A stretch of DNA of 64,000 nucleotides from Gymnogyps californianus. Its lineage: Eukaryota; Chordata; Aves; Accipitriformes; Cathartidae. Shown piece by piece: positions 26,001 to 37,467 of this stretch. The DNA lies in contig NC_059477.1 in the NCBI RefSeq assembly GCF_018139145.2, forward strand, positions 32,529,502-32,593,501, written 5' to 3'. Under the pieces are notes generated by a model that saw only the letters and a list, made by a program, of their open reading frames with translations, did no database searches and was not told where the DNA came from. The position numbers and the translations under genes are program-made. The number at the start of each line of letters is the position of its first letter. Within the stretch, counting starts at the first letter, position 1.

Positions 26001-27329
26001 CTTAGCTGGGCTTAGATTGGGGTCTACTTCTCAGTATTGTACTCAAATGAGGTTCTGCAGTCGCCTGTAGCAAGATCCTGGTGAGACACCATAGGCTGCA
26101 GCAGGTCATCTGTGATCAATGTATAATTTCACTATCTTTAGGAGACCTTTCTAATGAACTTTGTGGACTATTACTGACACTTTGCATGTGACAGTTTCAT
26201 CCTGCCTGGAATTGCTGTTTTTTGCAGAGTGTGGTGTTCAGTGAAACTGAAATCAGGGAAACCACCAACCAGTAAAATCCCTTCAGAAGAAGGGTAGATG
26301 TGCATGGAAAAAGGATTTTATAATGCAATCTGCGAAATTAAAAAATCATTGCCAAGATATTGCACTTCTGTCACCTCAGTTGAAAGAAAAAAAATAAGGA
26401 GACAAGGTCAGGTCTGCAGCTTTTGCATTTGCAACCTGGCAGTGGGCTAGAAAGAGGGACCCCAAACTATTTCCCTGTGTTTTAGGGATGAGTTGGATGG
26501 TCATTTGACTCCAGCTGTCAGGAATCTATAGAGCAGCAGCTTGCACCCTCTGGAGATCAGTCAGATCTCATTAACCTGTAGCCAGTTATTTGTGCAGCTC
26601 TGAGCTCCCCCTTAGTGAAAAGAAGCCAATTTACTGAGTTTAGGCGATAATCTTGTTAGATATATTTTAGCCCCTTCCATAAAGAAAAGTATGTTTGGGA
26701 TGAAGAACATACTTCTGGTAACTCTGGCATCCAGTCTCACAGTCTAATGGGATATGTAAGATGAGATTAAATGCGTATCCTCTGTCTTGAAGGCTGCCCA
26801 GTAGCTTTGTGTAACTCTACCTTCTGGTGAGTATCATTTCAGCAAATTTAAGGACTGCTTGTCCAGGAAGAGATCCAGACAGCTAGTGAGGCTTTAATCC
26901 CAGTCATCTCTTTATATATGTCCTTAGCTGGAACAAACTAAGGGAAAGCTGCATTTTCAACCCATTGGTGATCCTTTTCTATTCAACATTACAATAACAT
27001 TGCAGGTTTTTGCCACAAAAATGTCAAGCTTCTTACAGCAGTAAGTCTTAGGGCTATAAACATTTATACTAGCATACTAAAGAGATTTGGGCATAAGGGG
27101 CTGTACTGGCATAAGGGAGCGGCTGAAAATATGAGTAGGCTAACATTAGATTAAACAGAGGCAGGCAGTAATTTAATTGGCATTTATACATTGAGAGAAG
27201 GAAAAAATAGTAAGTTTAAAAAAAAAATGTGGCTAGGAAGCTTTTAGAAATCAAGGAGGTAATTTGCTTTCCAAAATGATTCACAGCAGCTCGTGTTAGC
27301 TAATTAACAAAACAGCAGGTTTGTGAATT

Positions 27330-28260
27330 TAACAGCAGCGGGGTGAGGACTCGGTGGGCTCGGTTCTCGTCCATGTGTTTGTTAGGTTCTGTTCAGCCCC
27401 CTCGGTGCTTTTGCTTTGCCCTTTGGCATCTGGGGGAGCCCGGCCACTTTCAGGGGGCAGAGTTACAAGTGGCTGCACTCCGCAATAGGAGCCAGATGAC
27501 GGTGAAAAGGGCAGGTGGAGAGGCAGGAGATTATGCCTTGACTGGCATGACTCAGCCATCCATAAAATGATTTTCATTAATGTTTAATGTGTGTCAAAAA
27601 TGTCAGCATCTGTAAGAGAGGCAGATAAATTATTTAGTCCTGTGAGTGTCTTGCCTTCCCCCTCCCGCTGATGTATGTAAAATGTTTGCCCCGGTTTTGT
27701 TTAGATTTAGGATGTTGTCGGGGAACCCAGAGCGTTTCCTTGCGAGCCTCTCGGAGGAACTGCTGCCACTGCCGCTTTACAGTTAGGTGCTTCGTTAGAG
27801 AGGTCTGGGCAATCTGAAGTCAGCTGCAAGTGGGTTATGCACCGTCCCTGTCGGTGGGCTGGGGTTGTTTTTAGATTGGTTTGCAGAGGAGTAGACCCTG
27901 GGAAACTGAAATAAAGACAGAAGAGTGGGGTGAGAAGGGAGGTCCTGCTCTCCAGGTAAGGGCTGCGAGGAGCTGCTGTCGGAGCAGCCCAGCGTCACAG
28001 CGTAGCCCGTGAGCCTTCCCTGTGCCCCCGCGGGGATGTGCAGCACCTGACGTTAGCTGGCGTGCTTTCTTCTGCCATTCTTGCTGCCTTGGTTTTGCTG
28101 GTTTTGTCCGGAGGTGCATCACCCAGAGACCTGTGACCGCCTAGTCTGGATGAACTGTGTCCCACTTAGGGGTGGGGACAGCCTCTGCGATCCCGGCAGG
28201 GCTTTGGCTGCTCTCCCACATACCCCTCTGCAGGGATGGCTTCTGCTTGCCTGCCCTGTT
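27330..28260. promoter_or_regulatory. Modestly CpG-richer, GC-richer stretch
   Basis: By eye roughly thirty CpGs occur in about 930 bases, with local clusters such as GAGCGTTTCCTTGCGAGCC and CTCTCGGAGG, and CCCCCGCGGGG near 28026. Neighbouring kilobases contain far fewer. It falls short of a clear CpG island. Kalirin is known for alternative 5' promoters, so an alternative first exon here is conceivable, but none with a convincing ATG plus phase-1 donor was identified. Confidence 0.25.
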
Positions 28261-29839
28261 TCAAGAGCTTAGGGCATGGATCTTGCTTTATCGCTAACCA
28301 GGGAATTTGTGCACGGGAAGGGAAAACTCCCCTTTGAGTTGCAGGTTTCGGTTTTCATTTTGTTAATTTTTTTTAAAATCAGCTTCACAAGATGACACAA
28401 TAGCTGCAAACTGAAATCATAAACCCTAGCAGAAAGAAAGAGGGACCGAAGGGGATGAGCAAAGGAAGAAATGTGTGTGATCAGATGGGATTTAAGGCGA
28501 GGTGAGACAGAGGGAAATGTAAGCCTAATTAATAGTGAGGCACTAGTTTGTGAATGCTGGATGAACCACAATCAAAAATGATTAATTTAAACCCCACTCT
28601 GACACTCGCACTAGGCACAACCATCCTTCCTGGGCAGGGATCTTTCTGAAGGCAATGGGAACTTTGTCAGCCTGTGCGTCTGTTCAGACAGGGCACGTTG
28701 AACCCTGTCAGAAAAATTAAGAGAATCCTGCGTTAAAAGAGAAAATGTACAGATTGTTTTTAAACGTGGGGGCAAATGCAATTGCTTTGTTTGTTTGGGA
28801 TTTTTCTTTTCTTTTTTAGGGAAGTCACAGGCCTTGGGACAAGGATCTCAATTGGCCTCTAATTAAAGTTGCTTTCTTACTGTCTGGCATGAAATCCCCC
28901 TGAGAGGCAGATGTTTGCAAAGCACACTTGAGGCACTGGCATATGGTTCCTTTGTAAGGCTGGCGTTTCAGCAAAGTGCCTCCTGAATGTTGTACATAAT
29001 TAGATATTTTATTTTATTTTTTTGTCCCGGAGAAGTTACTGGCGGCTGGGGACCTCCAGGATCTGAGAGGGAGGCTTTCTGAGAGATGGATGGGAAGCCC
29101 TAAGCACATCACCGATATGTGACAGGTGCTGGCACATGCCCTGCTGCAGCTTTTTGGAAAAAGCCTGTCGACTAAACCAATGCCAGCTAAAGGAAATTAT
29201 TCTAACCTACAGAATTTAATAGAGGATGAGACCCTGGGTACCCAACCTCTACAACTTCACAGAGGACTTGCATCCTTCCTACAGGAATCCATCAGAAGGT
29301 CTAAACTTTTTACAGGATTATAAAATTCTGAGGAATGTTTCCATAAGGAATCCAATTGTAATTGAGAGGGGAGTGAAATGAAAAGAAAATACTCATGCAC
29401 ACTAGGCTTGGGTAGAAACCATGGCTGTGCTTAAAATGTGACTTCAGATTACAAATGGCCCATAGCTCTTCATTAACACCATAAAAGACTGTTGCATCTG
29501 GGTGGTCACTGATGTGTAGGGCAATCTACAGCAAAACACTTAATGACTAAAAGCTCAAGGTGCTGAATACACTCATTTCCCTCTGGGGCAGCACATCCAT
29601 CCCTTGCACACTTAAGAAATAAAACACAGGATTTTGTGTCAGATGACCTAATTTTTCCAATTTTATTAATGTCTTCCTTTCCTGCCCAAAAAGTCCTTTC
29701 TGTGATCACCAGAGCAAGTCTTCCCTGCTGTCGGTGCCTCATTTTTGCCTATCTATAAAAAGTACACTGGAACAGTTCCCTGCCTCAGAAAGGTTTTTTG
29801 AGACAAAATTAATTCCTGTTTGTAAGGTGCTTTTGAGGT

Positions 29840-30021
29840 CTGTGGACCTGACTGTGCTTTACTAATGTGGGCAGTCATTATTTCCATTCTGTAGAGAGGA
29901 AAACTAAGATCTAGCACAGTTAAAACAGCTTGTTCAGGATCACAAAGCAGTTTAGGAGCAGAACCACAAATAGAGCCAAGTCTTTTGACTAGCAGTCAGA
30001 TGTGCTATCCACGGGGCTACC
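29840..30021 (-). mobile_element. MIR-type core SINE, antisense copy
   Basis: On the + strand the stretch reads CATTCTGTAGAGAGGAAAAC, then CACAGTTAAAACAGCTTGTTC, AGGATCACAAAGCAG and finally GTGCTATCCACGGGGCTACC. These match the reverse complement of MIR (CATTTTACAGATGAGGAAAC; GTTAAGTGACTTGCCCA; AGGTCACACAGC; tRNA-like head). The preceding GCTTTACTAATG fits the 3' tail part. It is a diverged fossil with no coding function. Confidence 0.75.
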
Positions 30022-32373
30022 TATAATGTCTAATTATTTTTCTAAGGGTAGGAGCTGAAAGATCTCAGCCTGATTCCAAAGTCCTGATGAAAATAAAAAG
30101 GAAATGCGTAAAAGATTGACTCACAATCATTGCATTCTCTTAGCATCTCTATTAGTGTGTGTTTAAAATGAAATGAATAAAATCCCCCATGGATGGAGAT
30201 GAAGCAGAGCCTTCGCCGCAGATTGTGCATTAATTCGGTATCCTTCTGATGCTTTGAATGGTTTTGTGCCACGTATGAAAAGGCAAAGCCTGTCTGTTGG
30301 CTTAGGTGGGATGCACAGGGTGCGATGTTTTAGGCTTCAGATGCTGAACACAGCTTATTAGAGGCCACGTGCACAGAGGCTAATGAATTTGCATGCTTGC
30401 TGCAAGCGGCTGTATCTTTCTTGAAGCCTTGCCTATTCTTTGGCGTGCTTTCAAGCTGAGGCTACTGTTTAAATGTGTGGACATTCAAAGGCTGTGCTGG
30501 GAGGCTCGATGCTGCCAAGTACCTCGTGGAAGGAATAACAATCTCAGCAATTAGCAAGCTCCCCCAAACCCCAGCCCTGCCTCTCTCGGTGTTACAGGCA
30601 GGGGAAGGAAGGGGGCTGTGCTGGCAGGGGCTGTCCCTTTGCAAGGATTCAAGTAGCAGAAAATCAGAGGGACCGACCTGTCAGTGTAGAGAGGGCAGAA
30701 AAGCAGCTGGACCTCTGACAAGCACTGGCAAAACTTGGAAGCAGAGGTAGCCTGTAGTATTGTCACCCAATAGCTGTGACCAGAAGAATGTTCCAGCAAG
30801 TAGTAGTGGTGTATAATTAATAAAAGGAAGGACAGAATAAGGAAACAGAGAAAATAATATTAGTCTTGGACTGAGCCTAAGTATTACATATAAAAACAAC
30901 ATTCATCTCTTCATTTTAGAACAAATGCAACAATGTAATGAGTATAACTTTTGTCTCAGCTGGGATAAAGTGCTTGGCATGTGGTGCAGTGGGATTAGTC
31001 TTCTGTGCAGACCATCTATTTGGTGTCCATGGTTCTTGCAACTTTTGAGGTTATGGGGTGGGTCTGTGTGTCAGTCTGCACACTAGATCTGGTGGCAGAA
31101 ACATATTTACTCCGTACAAGACTAACAGGAGTACTAGATATCAGATTCACATCAGATTTATGGTTGGATCCTCTATGAGGTACCTGTAACCCACTTTGCA
31201 TACCTATACGTCTATAATCCTGTGTTTGTACCTACTGACATGTGCAGAAATAAGTAGACTTCAACCACAAGCTTAAATGCTACGTAGGTCTTCAGTTATA
31301 TAGCAGGAAAGCCATCACAAGTCTATGAAGGTCCCAAGGATTATTTACATTTCCACTGCAGAGCTGAAAGCAAGCTCTAGCCCCAGCTCTGCATGGGGTG
31401 AGAAACACAGCCAGTGCCAGCTGTGCTTCCACGGAAAATATTGGCAATGTCCGTGTTAGCTTTTGCTGGTCTCCCCAGAAGAGTGTTGCATGCTGTGGCC
31501 ATGCTTACTGCTCAAGTTATGTTGAATGCAGACAGTCTGTTTGCTGCACTCATTCAGTTAGGAAGGGCAGACATGTCAGGAGCACCAGCTGAGAAGTTCT
31601 TGCTTGAGAAATCGAACTGAGGATGGAGGGGGACAGTGGCCATCCTTGCCCCAGGGCTATGGTGCTAGTCCAATCTGCCGTTCACCCTGTCCCCACCACA
31701 CTCTGATCCGCAGTCCTAGGACTATAAATGCTTCCTGTGAGGCCAGGTATTACTTTTTATTGGTTATTAAGGAGAATAATAACCTTTGTTAGTGAAGTAT
31801 ATAGCTCTGGGTTAATCTTCAATAATAGTTGGTAATGATATTTACAAATTAATTTTGTATTTTTTCTGGCTGGTGCTGCCTTTAGATTCAATTCAATCCT
31901 TCCTTCCTTCCTCTGTGAAGTCAAAACCTGTTCTTCTTCTGCCTGCAGCGGGGAAGCATGGCAGGAGAGCCTCGCAGGCTCCTGGGGGGTCTCAGGGCAC
32001 TAAAATGCTCTTTCTTTGCATCAGGGATCAGGCTGTTGTCCGCAGAGGAGCAATCGGCAGATGCAGAGTGTCCAGCCCCATTTATCTCTGCCAGATGGTG
32101 CTAAAATACTAGTCCGGAGCACATGTTGCTTCTGTTCAACCAAATGCTTGTGCCATGCTGTGGCCTCTCTGCCTCTGAACCAATGAGCCTCAGCCAGAAA
32201 AATCCCAGCAGCAAAGGCCCTGGCAGCCCTTGCCTAAGCCCCTCTCCATGGCTTGTAGAATATCAGAGAAATCAAACTAGGAAGGCTCACAGCCCTGCGG
32301 GGACAGACAATAGCATGCAGGAAAGGGAGGAAGGGGTTAAAGAGGGTTTAGCACACACAAAAAGTAAATATTT

Positions 32374-32458
32374 GAGGCAGAAATGCAGGAAGAAAGAATA
32401 ATGGAGAGAGAATGGCAGGAGGAGGAAGCAAGAAGTGTAAAGAGAAGAAAAAGGAGGA
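32374..32458 (+). repeat. Purine-rich tract
   Basis: The + strand is almost all A and G here (AGGAAGAAAGAATAATGGAG, AGGAGGAGGAAGCAAG, AGAGAAGAAAAAGGAGG). Such asymmetric tracts can form triplex DNA or act as splicing-enhancer-like RNA. No function is assigned. Confidence 0.65.
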
Positions 32459-32514
32459 TTATATTCTGCCAGAAAACAAAGGGATGGTTGTATGAGAAAA
32501 GCATTGGGGAAATG

Positions 32515-32608
32515 AGGGTTCAGCTCTGCACAAACTTTCTCTCTGACACTGGACAAGTCAATCTCTCTGTGTCTCAGTTTGCAAAGGCTACAATGGGAAT
32601 AATAAAGT
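32515..32608 (+). mobile_element. MIR-type SINE fragment, sense
   Basis: ACACTGGACAAGTCAATCTC, TCTGTGTCTCAGTTTGCAAA and CAATGGGAATAATAAAG follow the MIR core and tail (TTGGGCAAGTCACTTAACCTC; TCTGTGCCTCAGTTTCC; AATGGGGATAATAA). Only the middle and 3' part remain. Confidence 0.6.
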
Positions 32609-33224
32609 CTCCTTCGTTCTGCCTCTCTCTGCTCACGTCAGATGTCCCTTCTGTTGGTATGTTGTAGAAAGCCAAGATGCTACCGTACTGCAAACAAAAA
32701 TAAAATCCACTGAGTCTTTGAGGGGAAAAAAAAAAGAGGTAGGAAGGCAAATAGGCTATGATAAACCTAGGAGATAGCTGCTCCAAAAACCAGGGTGGGA
32801 AGAAATACAGGAGAGGCCTTTACTGAGGGAAGAATAAAGAAACAATATGGACCAGATTAATCCTACTATTGCCTCCTGGACTCCAGTAGAGTTCCTTATG
32901 GGATGGGTTTAGCCCAAGGAGTTCAGTTTTGTTTGGTTAAAGAAACTCCATGCCAAAGTTTTTAAATAGTCAAATCTGTTCTGAGAACTATGAGAATGTG
33001 GGCTGCCTTTCCTGAAACATTGCATGGGACTTGGGACGAACAACTCCCTCTGAAGGCATCAGGAGCCAAGTGATTAAGCCCCATGCAGTGCTCTGACAGG
33101 AGGCCGCCTTCTTGCCTACACATACTTTTTTTAAGTATAGAAAGTATTTCCATATTTCCAGCAGCTGATCTTTATTTGAAGCCAAGAGCTGCATTTTTCA
33201 GATTAGAACTGAAGCTTTTCTAGG

Positions 33225-33325
33225 AAAAGCCACTCTGGAGCAGACCATTGGCCCACCTAGCCCAAGATGGTGTCTCCAACAGCGGCCCTGCACTCTGCTT
33301 AGAGAAAGAAATCCTAAAGCCCGCA
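33225..33325 (+). repeat. Old dispersed amniote repeat fragment, LINE-like
   Basis: GGAGCAGACCATTGGCCCAC, CTAGCCCAAGATGGTGTCTC and CAACAGCGGCCCTGCACTC resemble a dispersed sequence found in many reptile genomes (GGTCAGACCA..GGTCCATCTAGCCCAGTATCCTGTCTCC..ACAGTGGCC). I remember that sequence as part of an old LINE (CR1/L3-related), but the family name is uncertain. Confidence 0.45.
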
Positions 33326-36300
33326 GGGCTCTCTCCAGGGAAAATTTATATTTCACTCCAAGAGTTAGAGTTTGGCTTTCACTGCAAAGTCTGTAGGCTT
33401 ATATTCTTTCCAAAACTCTTGCTTATTTTGTTAATCTTTACAGTTCCCTGGAGATGTTTGTTGTTTGCAGATCTCTAACCTGTTCGGGAAGCCCCTTGAG
33501 TTGCTGAACTCCGCGTCCTGCGGCAGCAAGGCCACCAGGCCAACTGGGGCATTTGTGCGGGGAAAAAGGAATTTTCTTTTCTCAATTTGAGGTTTGCTGC
33601 ATTTAACGTGGAAGCATGCCTTAAGCTTCCCGTCTCACCCAGCTGGCTTCTCATTACAGCATCTCACCTAAAACTGTGAGCTGCTTCTGCTGCACAGGGA
33701 ATTCCTGCGAGGAGATGGGCTGTGCATGTGCAATGCTGCTGTGCCCTGAAACGTGACTCAGCCATGCTGAGGATCCACTTTTTAAATCTTTCAGTGCTTT
33801 GAAGTTTACAAGAATACATTATTGTCAGCTGCTCCTGCAGGCATGGTGTGTTTTCTTCTCATGTCACTGGAGTAATAGAAGTTTGTGGATAGTCATAGTG
33901 TCCCTGCTATGTGGATAGCACGCTAAGCCAGGGCGTGATAAAGGAGTGAGGGGCTGCAGGCTGACTGGGACATGGCACCGTGCTCTCTGTGCCTCTCTTT
34001 TGGTAAAGAGGTGGTTGCAATGCTCAAGCTTCTTTGCAGACCATGGTGAGACTTGCAGGTAGGAGGGCAAGAGGGGCACTGTTGTGTAGTCCCGTGCTTA
34101 TGATGATGGCGAACCAGCAAACCAGTGCATGGACAATGGGCAGGATGGCTCAGTGTTCAGCCTGCCCATCCTTCATCCGTCTGTCCTTCTCTGTCCTTCT
34201 GCCGCAGAAGGGCTCGGGTCTTACAGGGGTAAGAGAGAGGTGTAGGGCAGGATACAAAGTACAGCCTTCATCATTGTCTAGTAATGAACAGGCTAGATGG
34301 CTGTATACCCGGGGGTCTGCGACAAAAATTAGATGGTGCTATGCAGACATGGCTTCGGATCCAGCACGCAAACAAACAAAACAAATTTATTAGAAACAGC
34401 TGGAGAATAGGATGAAAATGAGCATTATTAGGGGTATGCTTATAATAACTTATGAACTGGGGAATGCATCATTGCTGTGCTGGGCCCTCCTGGAGACAGA
34501 TTGGCTGTTGCTTTTGGAGCCCTTATTACAGCCATTGGTTTTCCCATTTATGCATCCCTTCCCCCAGCCCTTGCTGGAAAACCTGACAGCATACTCTGAG
34601 ATGTAGCTGCTAAAGCGAGGATTTTGTCAGGAGCTGGAGTGACCTCTGAAAGCAGTGCCCATGGCCTCATCTGTGGGTCATGAGCTGCCACTTGGGTGAG
34701 CACGTACATCACCCAGAGTGAGGGCATTGCTTTAGGCACTGATCTACCTTCAGGAGTTTCCTCCCTCATCCTGAGGGAAGTTTCACAGCTCTTAGGAGTT
34801 TTTGTCAATTCCCTGGCTGTAGGATGGGCTCACAGTTTTCTAATTCATTCATCATTTTGGAGCGTGACTGACCTGTCCTGGGGGATACTGAGAAAAGTGA
34901 AAACACCTGCTGGCAGTACTGTCCTCTTTCGTGTCTTTTCTTGCCTCTCTTGTGCCCAGTCAGGACATCAGGACTGTTAGCAGTGAGCCCCTTGCCTGCA
35001 GCCTGCCCTGCTGCAGCTCAGGAGGTGACTATCTTTAAAACTCATACATGTTTTTCCTGGTCTCCCTGTGTATTACCTCTGTGAGATGCAGTCCTTCCTT
35101 GTGGGAGATGGTTTGAAATTGTCCTTCAGCCCTCAGTATAGTAGGCTCTTGCTAAGAAGTCCTTATTGTGTGTTTTACATATACAAATACCGCACCCACT
35201 GACATTTTTTTGCTAATGTTCACTAAGACTTCAGTTGTATAACATCTACTGTACAGTTAAGTGCCTAAGAACTGACTTTGCTGTTTCCCTGACAAATTTA
35301 ACATATATTGGCCAAAACTCAACTTGCACTGACACCGCTGATCTTGCAGCTGGAGAAATTTGGCCCAGTACTCTCCTTCAGCGTCTTCGAGCCATGGTGA
35401 TGTGTCTAGCACATTGGCCGTTCTTGTTTGCTTCACGGCTGGATGAAGTGCTCATATACAAAGCTGCTTAAATTCCAAATGTTTCCTGTGGCTGAATGGT
35501 TCATGTCTTCAAAGTAAGAGCTAGCCACAGCCTGGAATCTGAGAGGTTATTCTTGTTAAGAGGATAAGTTAATATCAAAGTCTCGTGTATTTAACACAGA
35601 GTGCACAAAGTCCTGCTTACTTGAACACAGAAAGAGTTCAGCAACCAGGACTAGTTTCCCTCGTCCCAAAACACTTTACTGACACAAAGCACTCTTTAGG
35701 GATCTTTCAGGACTGTGCTCCAACACCTGTTCAAATTGCAGTTAGATTGATCTTGGCCTTGCATTGAATTACCTCACTCCTTTGTGTGCTCATTTTCATG
35801 ACCGTAGGCTCAGCTGGTGAGCTTGCTCGTCTTCTGGAGCTGAGTGTCACGGAGGTGACACCTGAGAGCATGTGGGGACATAAAGAGGTAGTTGTAGCCA
35901 GTGGTCACCGGTGAGAGATGTATTTGCATGTACAAGACAGTCTTGTTGCACAAGCTGACTGTGAATGGCAAATGCTACCTCATTTGCCATTAACAGTAAC
36001 TCAACCATAATAATAATACTGCTTGTAGGTACGCAGGTTCAGCTGCAGGTGAAAATGGCTGTTATGGTCTTCATCCTGTCTGTTCCATATGTCTGCATGG
36101 ATCGAACCACTGTACCTTTGCAGGCTGCGTGATGCAAGAAGTAGATGACAATATATAGGGGGGACTTTTATCCCCATTCCCACTTTGAGACCTAGATGGT
36201 CAGGTGTCATCTGCTGTGTTCAGCAAGGAAGATGTGATGCTGGGGCAATGTTGCCCTGTTTCTAGCCAGTCAATAAAGCTGCTTAGTGAGAAGACTCTCT

Positions 36301-37349
36301 TGCCCTGATACCATCTCAGAAGAATGGTGGTTGCTGCCTGCCTGTGAAAGGCAGAAAGTAAAAATACAGGGTTTCAAATGTGTTGTACTCTTTGATGAGC
36401 TGGAATAGATTTAAGGCCATATTGAAGATCACTTCTTGTGATGAGTATTCACTACCCAGTGATGGATGAGTTATTTTTCAGAGCAACTGCAAAGACGTCC
36501 TTCAAACCCACCTTTTGTTTTGTAATAGTGCTGATGGAATAGCAGTGTCTGGCTTGCTGTGGGGTGATTCGTTACTGCTGGTCTTTTGCAAAGCAGAAAG
36601 ATGCTGCTGGTGGCTGAAACCATCGGCGATTCTTTTCCTAAGGCTTCCAGGAGAGTAAAAATCTGGGATTTCTTCGGTGAACTTTCAGGAGACATGAAAT
36701 AATTTGGCACCTCAGGGAAGGCAAATGGCCTGTGCAGGTATATTTAACATGTAATCAAACTGCATGAATTACACGAGGATGTGCTGTGGCTTCAAACTGC
36801 TCCTTACCCAGGGAAAACTTTGGCTGGCTCGTAAGGAGTGTGTCCTCCCTCTGAGCGCGGTCCTCACCTTAAGCTGTTCCATCTCCAGCTGTGCTGTGCA
36901 GAGCAGAAAGAGGGGAAGGGGAAAAGCCTTTTTTAAGCCAGCCCTGTGCAAGTCTGTCTCAAGGGCTGATCCTAAATGGATGTGTATGTGCTGTGATGTT
37001 CCCTGCAATTTTGCCTGAACTGTGTTCAAAACAGTGAAGGGAGAAGGCTCCTGGCTCAGTGTGCAAGCTGGACATCTCCCAGGCTCGATAGTATGGTCTG
37101 TGAAAAAGGCAGCGGGGATAAACCTGGTTACTTGGTGGGAAATTTGTTAACCTTTCAGAACTTCTGAAGGATAAAGTGATGAGCTGATTCTCTGTATTTT
37201 CTTTTTACAAACATATCTCTATTAATGCTAATGCTGTTTGTGTATCAGCCATTAGGGTCTGTTTCTTGGTGCTTTTATGTAGTTTGTAGACTTTCCCCAG
37301 TCTGATTTTGAGAAACATGGAGTGTCCGTGAAGCTGGGAGCAAGGACAT

Positions 37350-37392
37350 GCTGTCTTCTAATGTGGCTTTCCTGTTTTCCTCTGTTTTGCAG
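37350..37392 (+). other. KALRN: Splice acceptor region of the first kalirin exon seen
   Basis: A pyrimidine-rich run (GGCTTTCCTGTTTTCCTCTG) ends in TTTTGCAG at 37392. A TTCTAAT match to the vertebrate branch-site consensus places a branch adenosine near 37361, about 31 bases before the exon, a normal distance. The combination supports a real constitutive exon. Branch position is inferred from sequence only. Confidence 0.8.
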
Positions 37393-37467
37393 GTTCTTTT
37401 CGAAATGATGGTTTAAAAGCTGCTGATGTCCTTCCTATACTGAAGGAGAAAGTGGCCTTCGTGTCAG
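37393..37467 (+). CDS. KALRN: Kalirin internal coding exon (probably coding exon 2), N-terminal lead-in to the Sec14 domain
   Basis: This exon reads, with one base borrowed from the previous exon, G-SFRNDGLKAADVLPILKEK-VAFVSG, which I recognise as the start of vertebrate kalirin just after its short first coding exon. Kalirin is a cytoplasmic, membrane- and cytoskeleton-associated guanine nucleotide exchange factor for Rac1/RhoG and RhoA, best known in neurons and dendritic spines. This segment leads into the N-terminal Sec14/CRAL-TRIO lipid-binding domain. The exon is 75 bp with 24 complete codons, starting after AG at 37391-37392 and ending before GTGAGC at 37468. Phase is 1 on both sides, and the trailing G joins GT of the exon at 50448 to make a glycine codon. 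A pyrimidine-rich tract lies just upstream. TRIO is the only close alternative. Its sequence differs here and in the next exon, so KALRN is preferred. No stop or frameshift is visible. Confidence 0.95.

Larger units (their letters stand above)
1..37392 (+). other. KALRN: Kalirin intron, 3' part (more than 37 kb), before the first exon seen
   Basis: No exon with convincing protein similarity and splice sites was recognised in this stretch. All long open frames are short, start at arbitrary ATGs and resemble no family I know. The upstream coding exon of kalirin lies outside the window or is too short to recognise by eye. Kalirin is known to use several alternative first exons and promoters, so an unrecognised 5' exon here is possible. 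Separately annotated contents are repeats, motif clusters and one LTR. The blocks between them (for example 1300-7400, 11000-16300, 20000-22900, 23050-27300 and 33350-37350) show only unique, moderately AT-rich sequence in which I see nothing specific. Confidence 0.85.
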
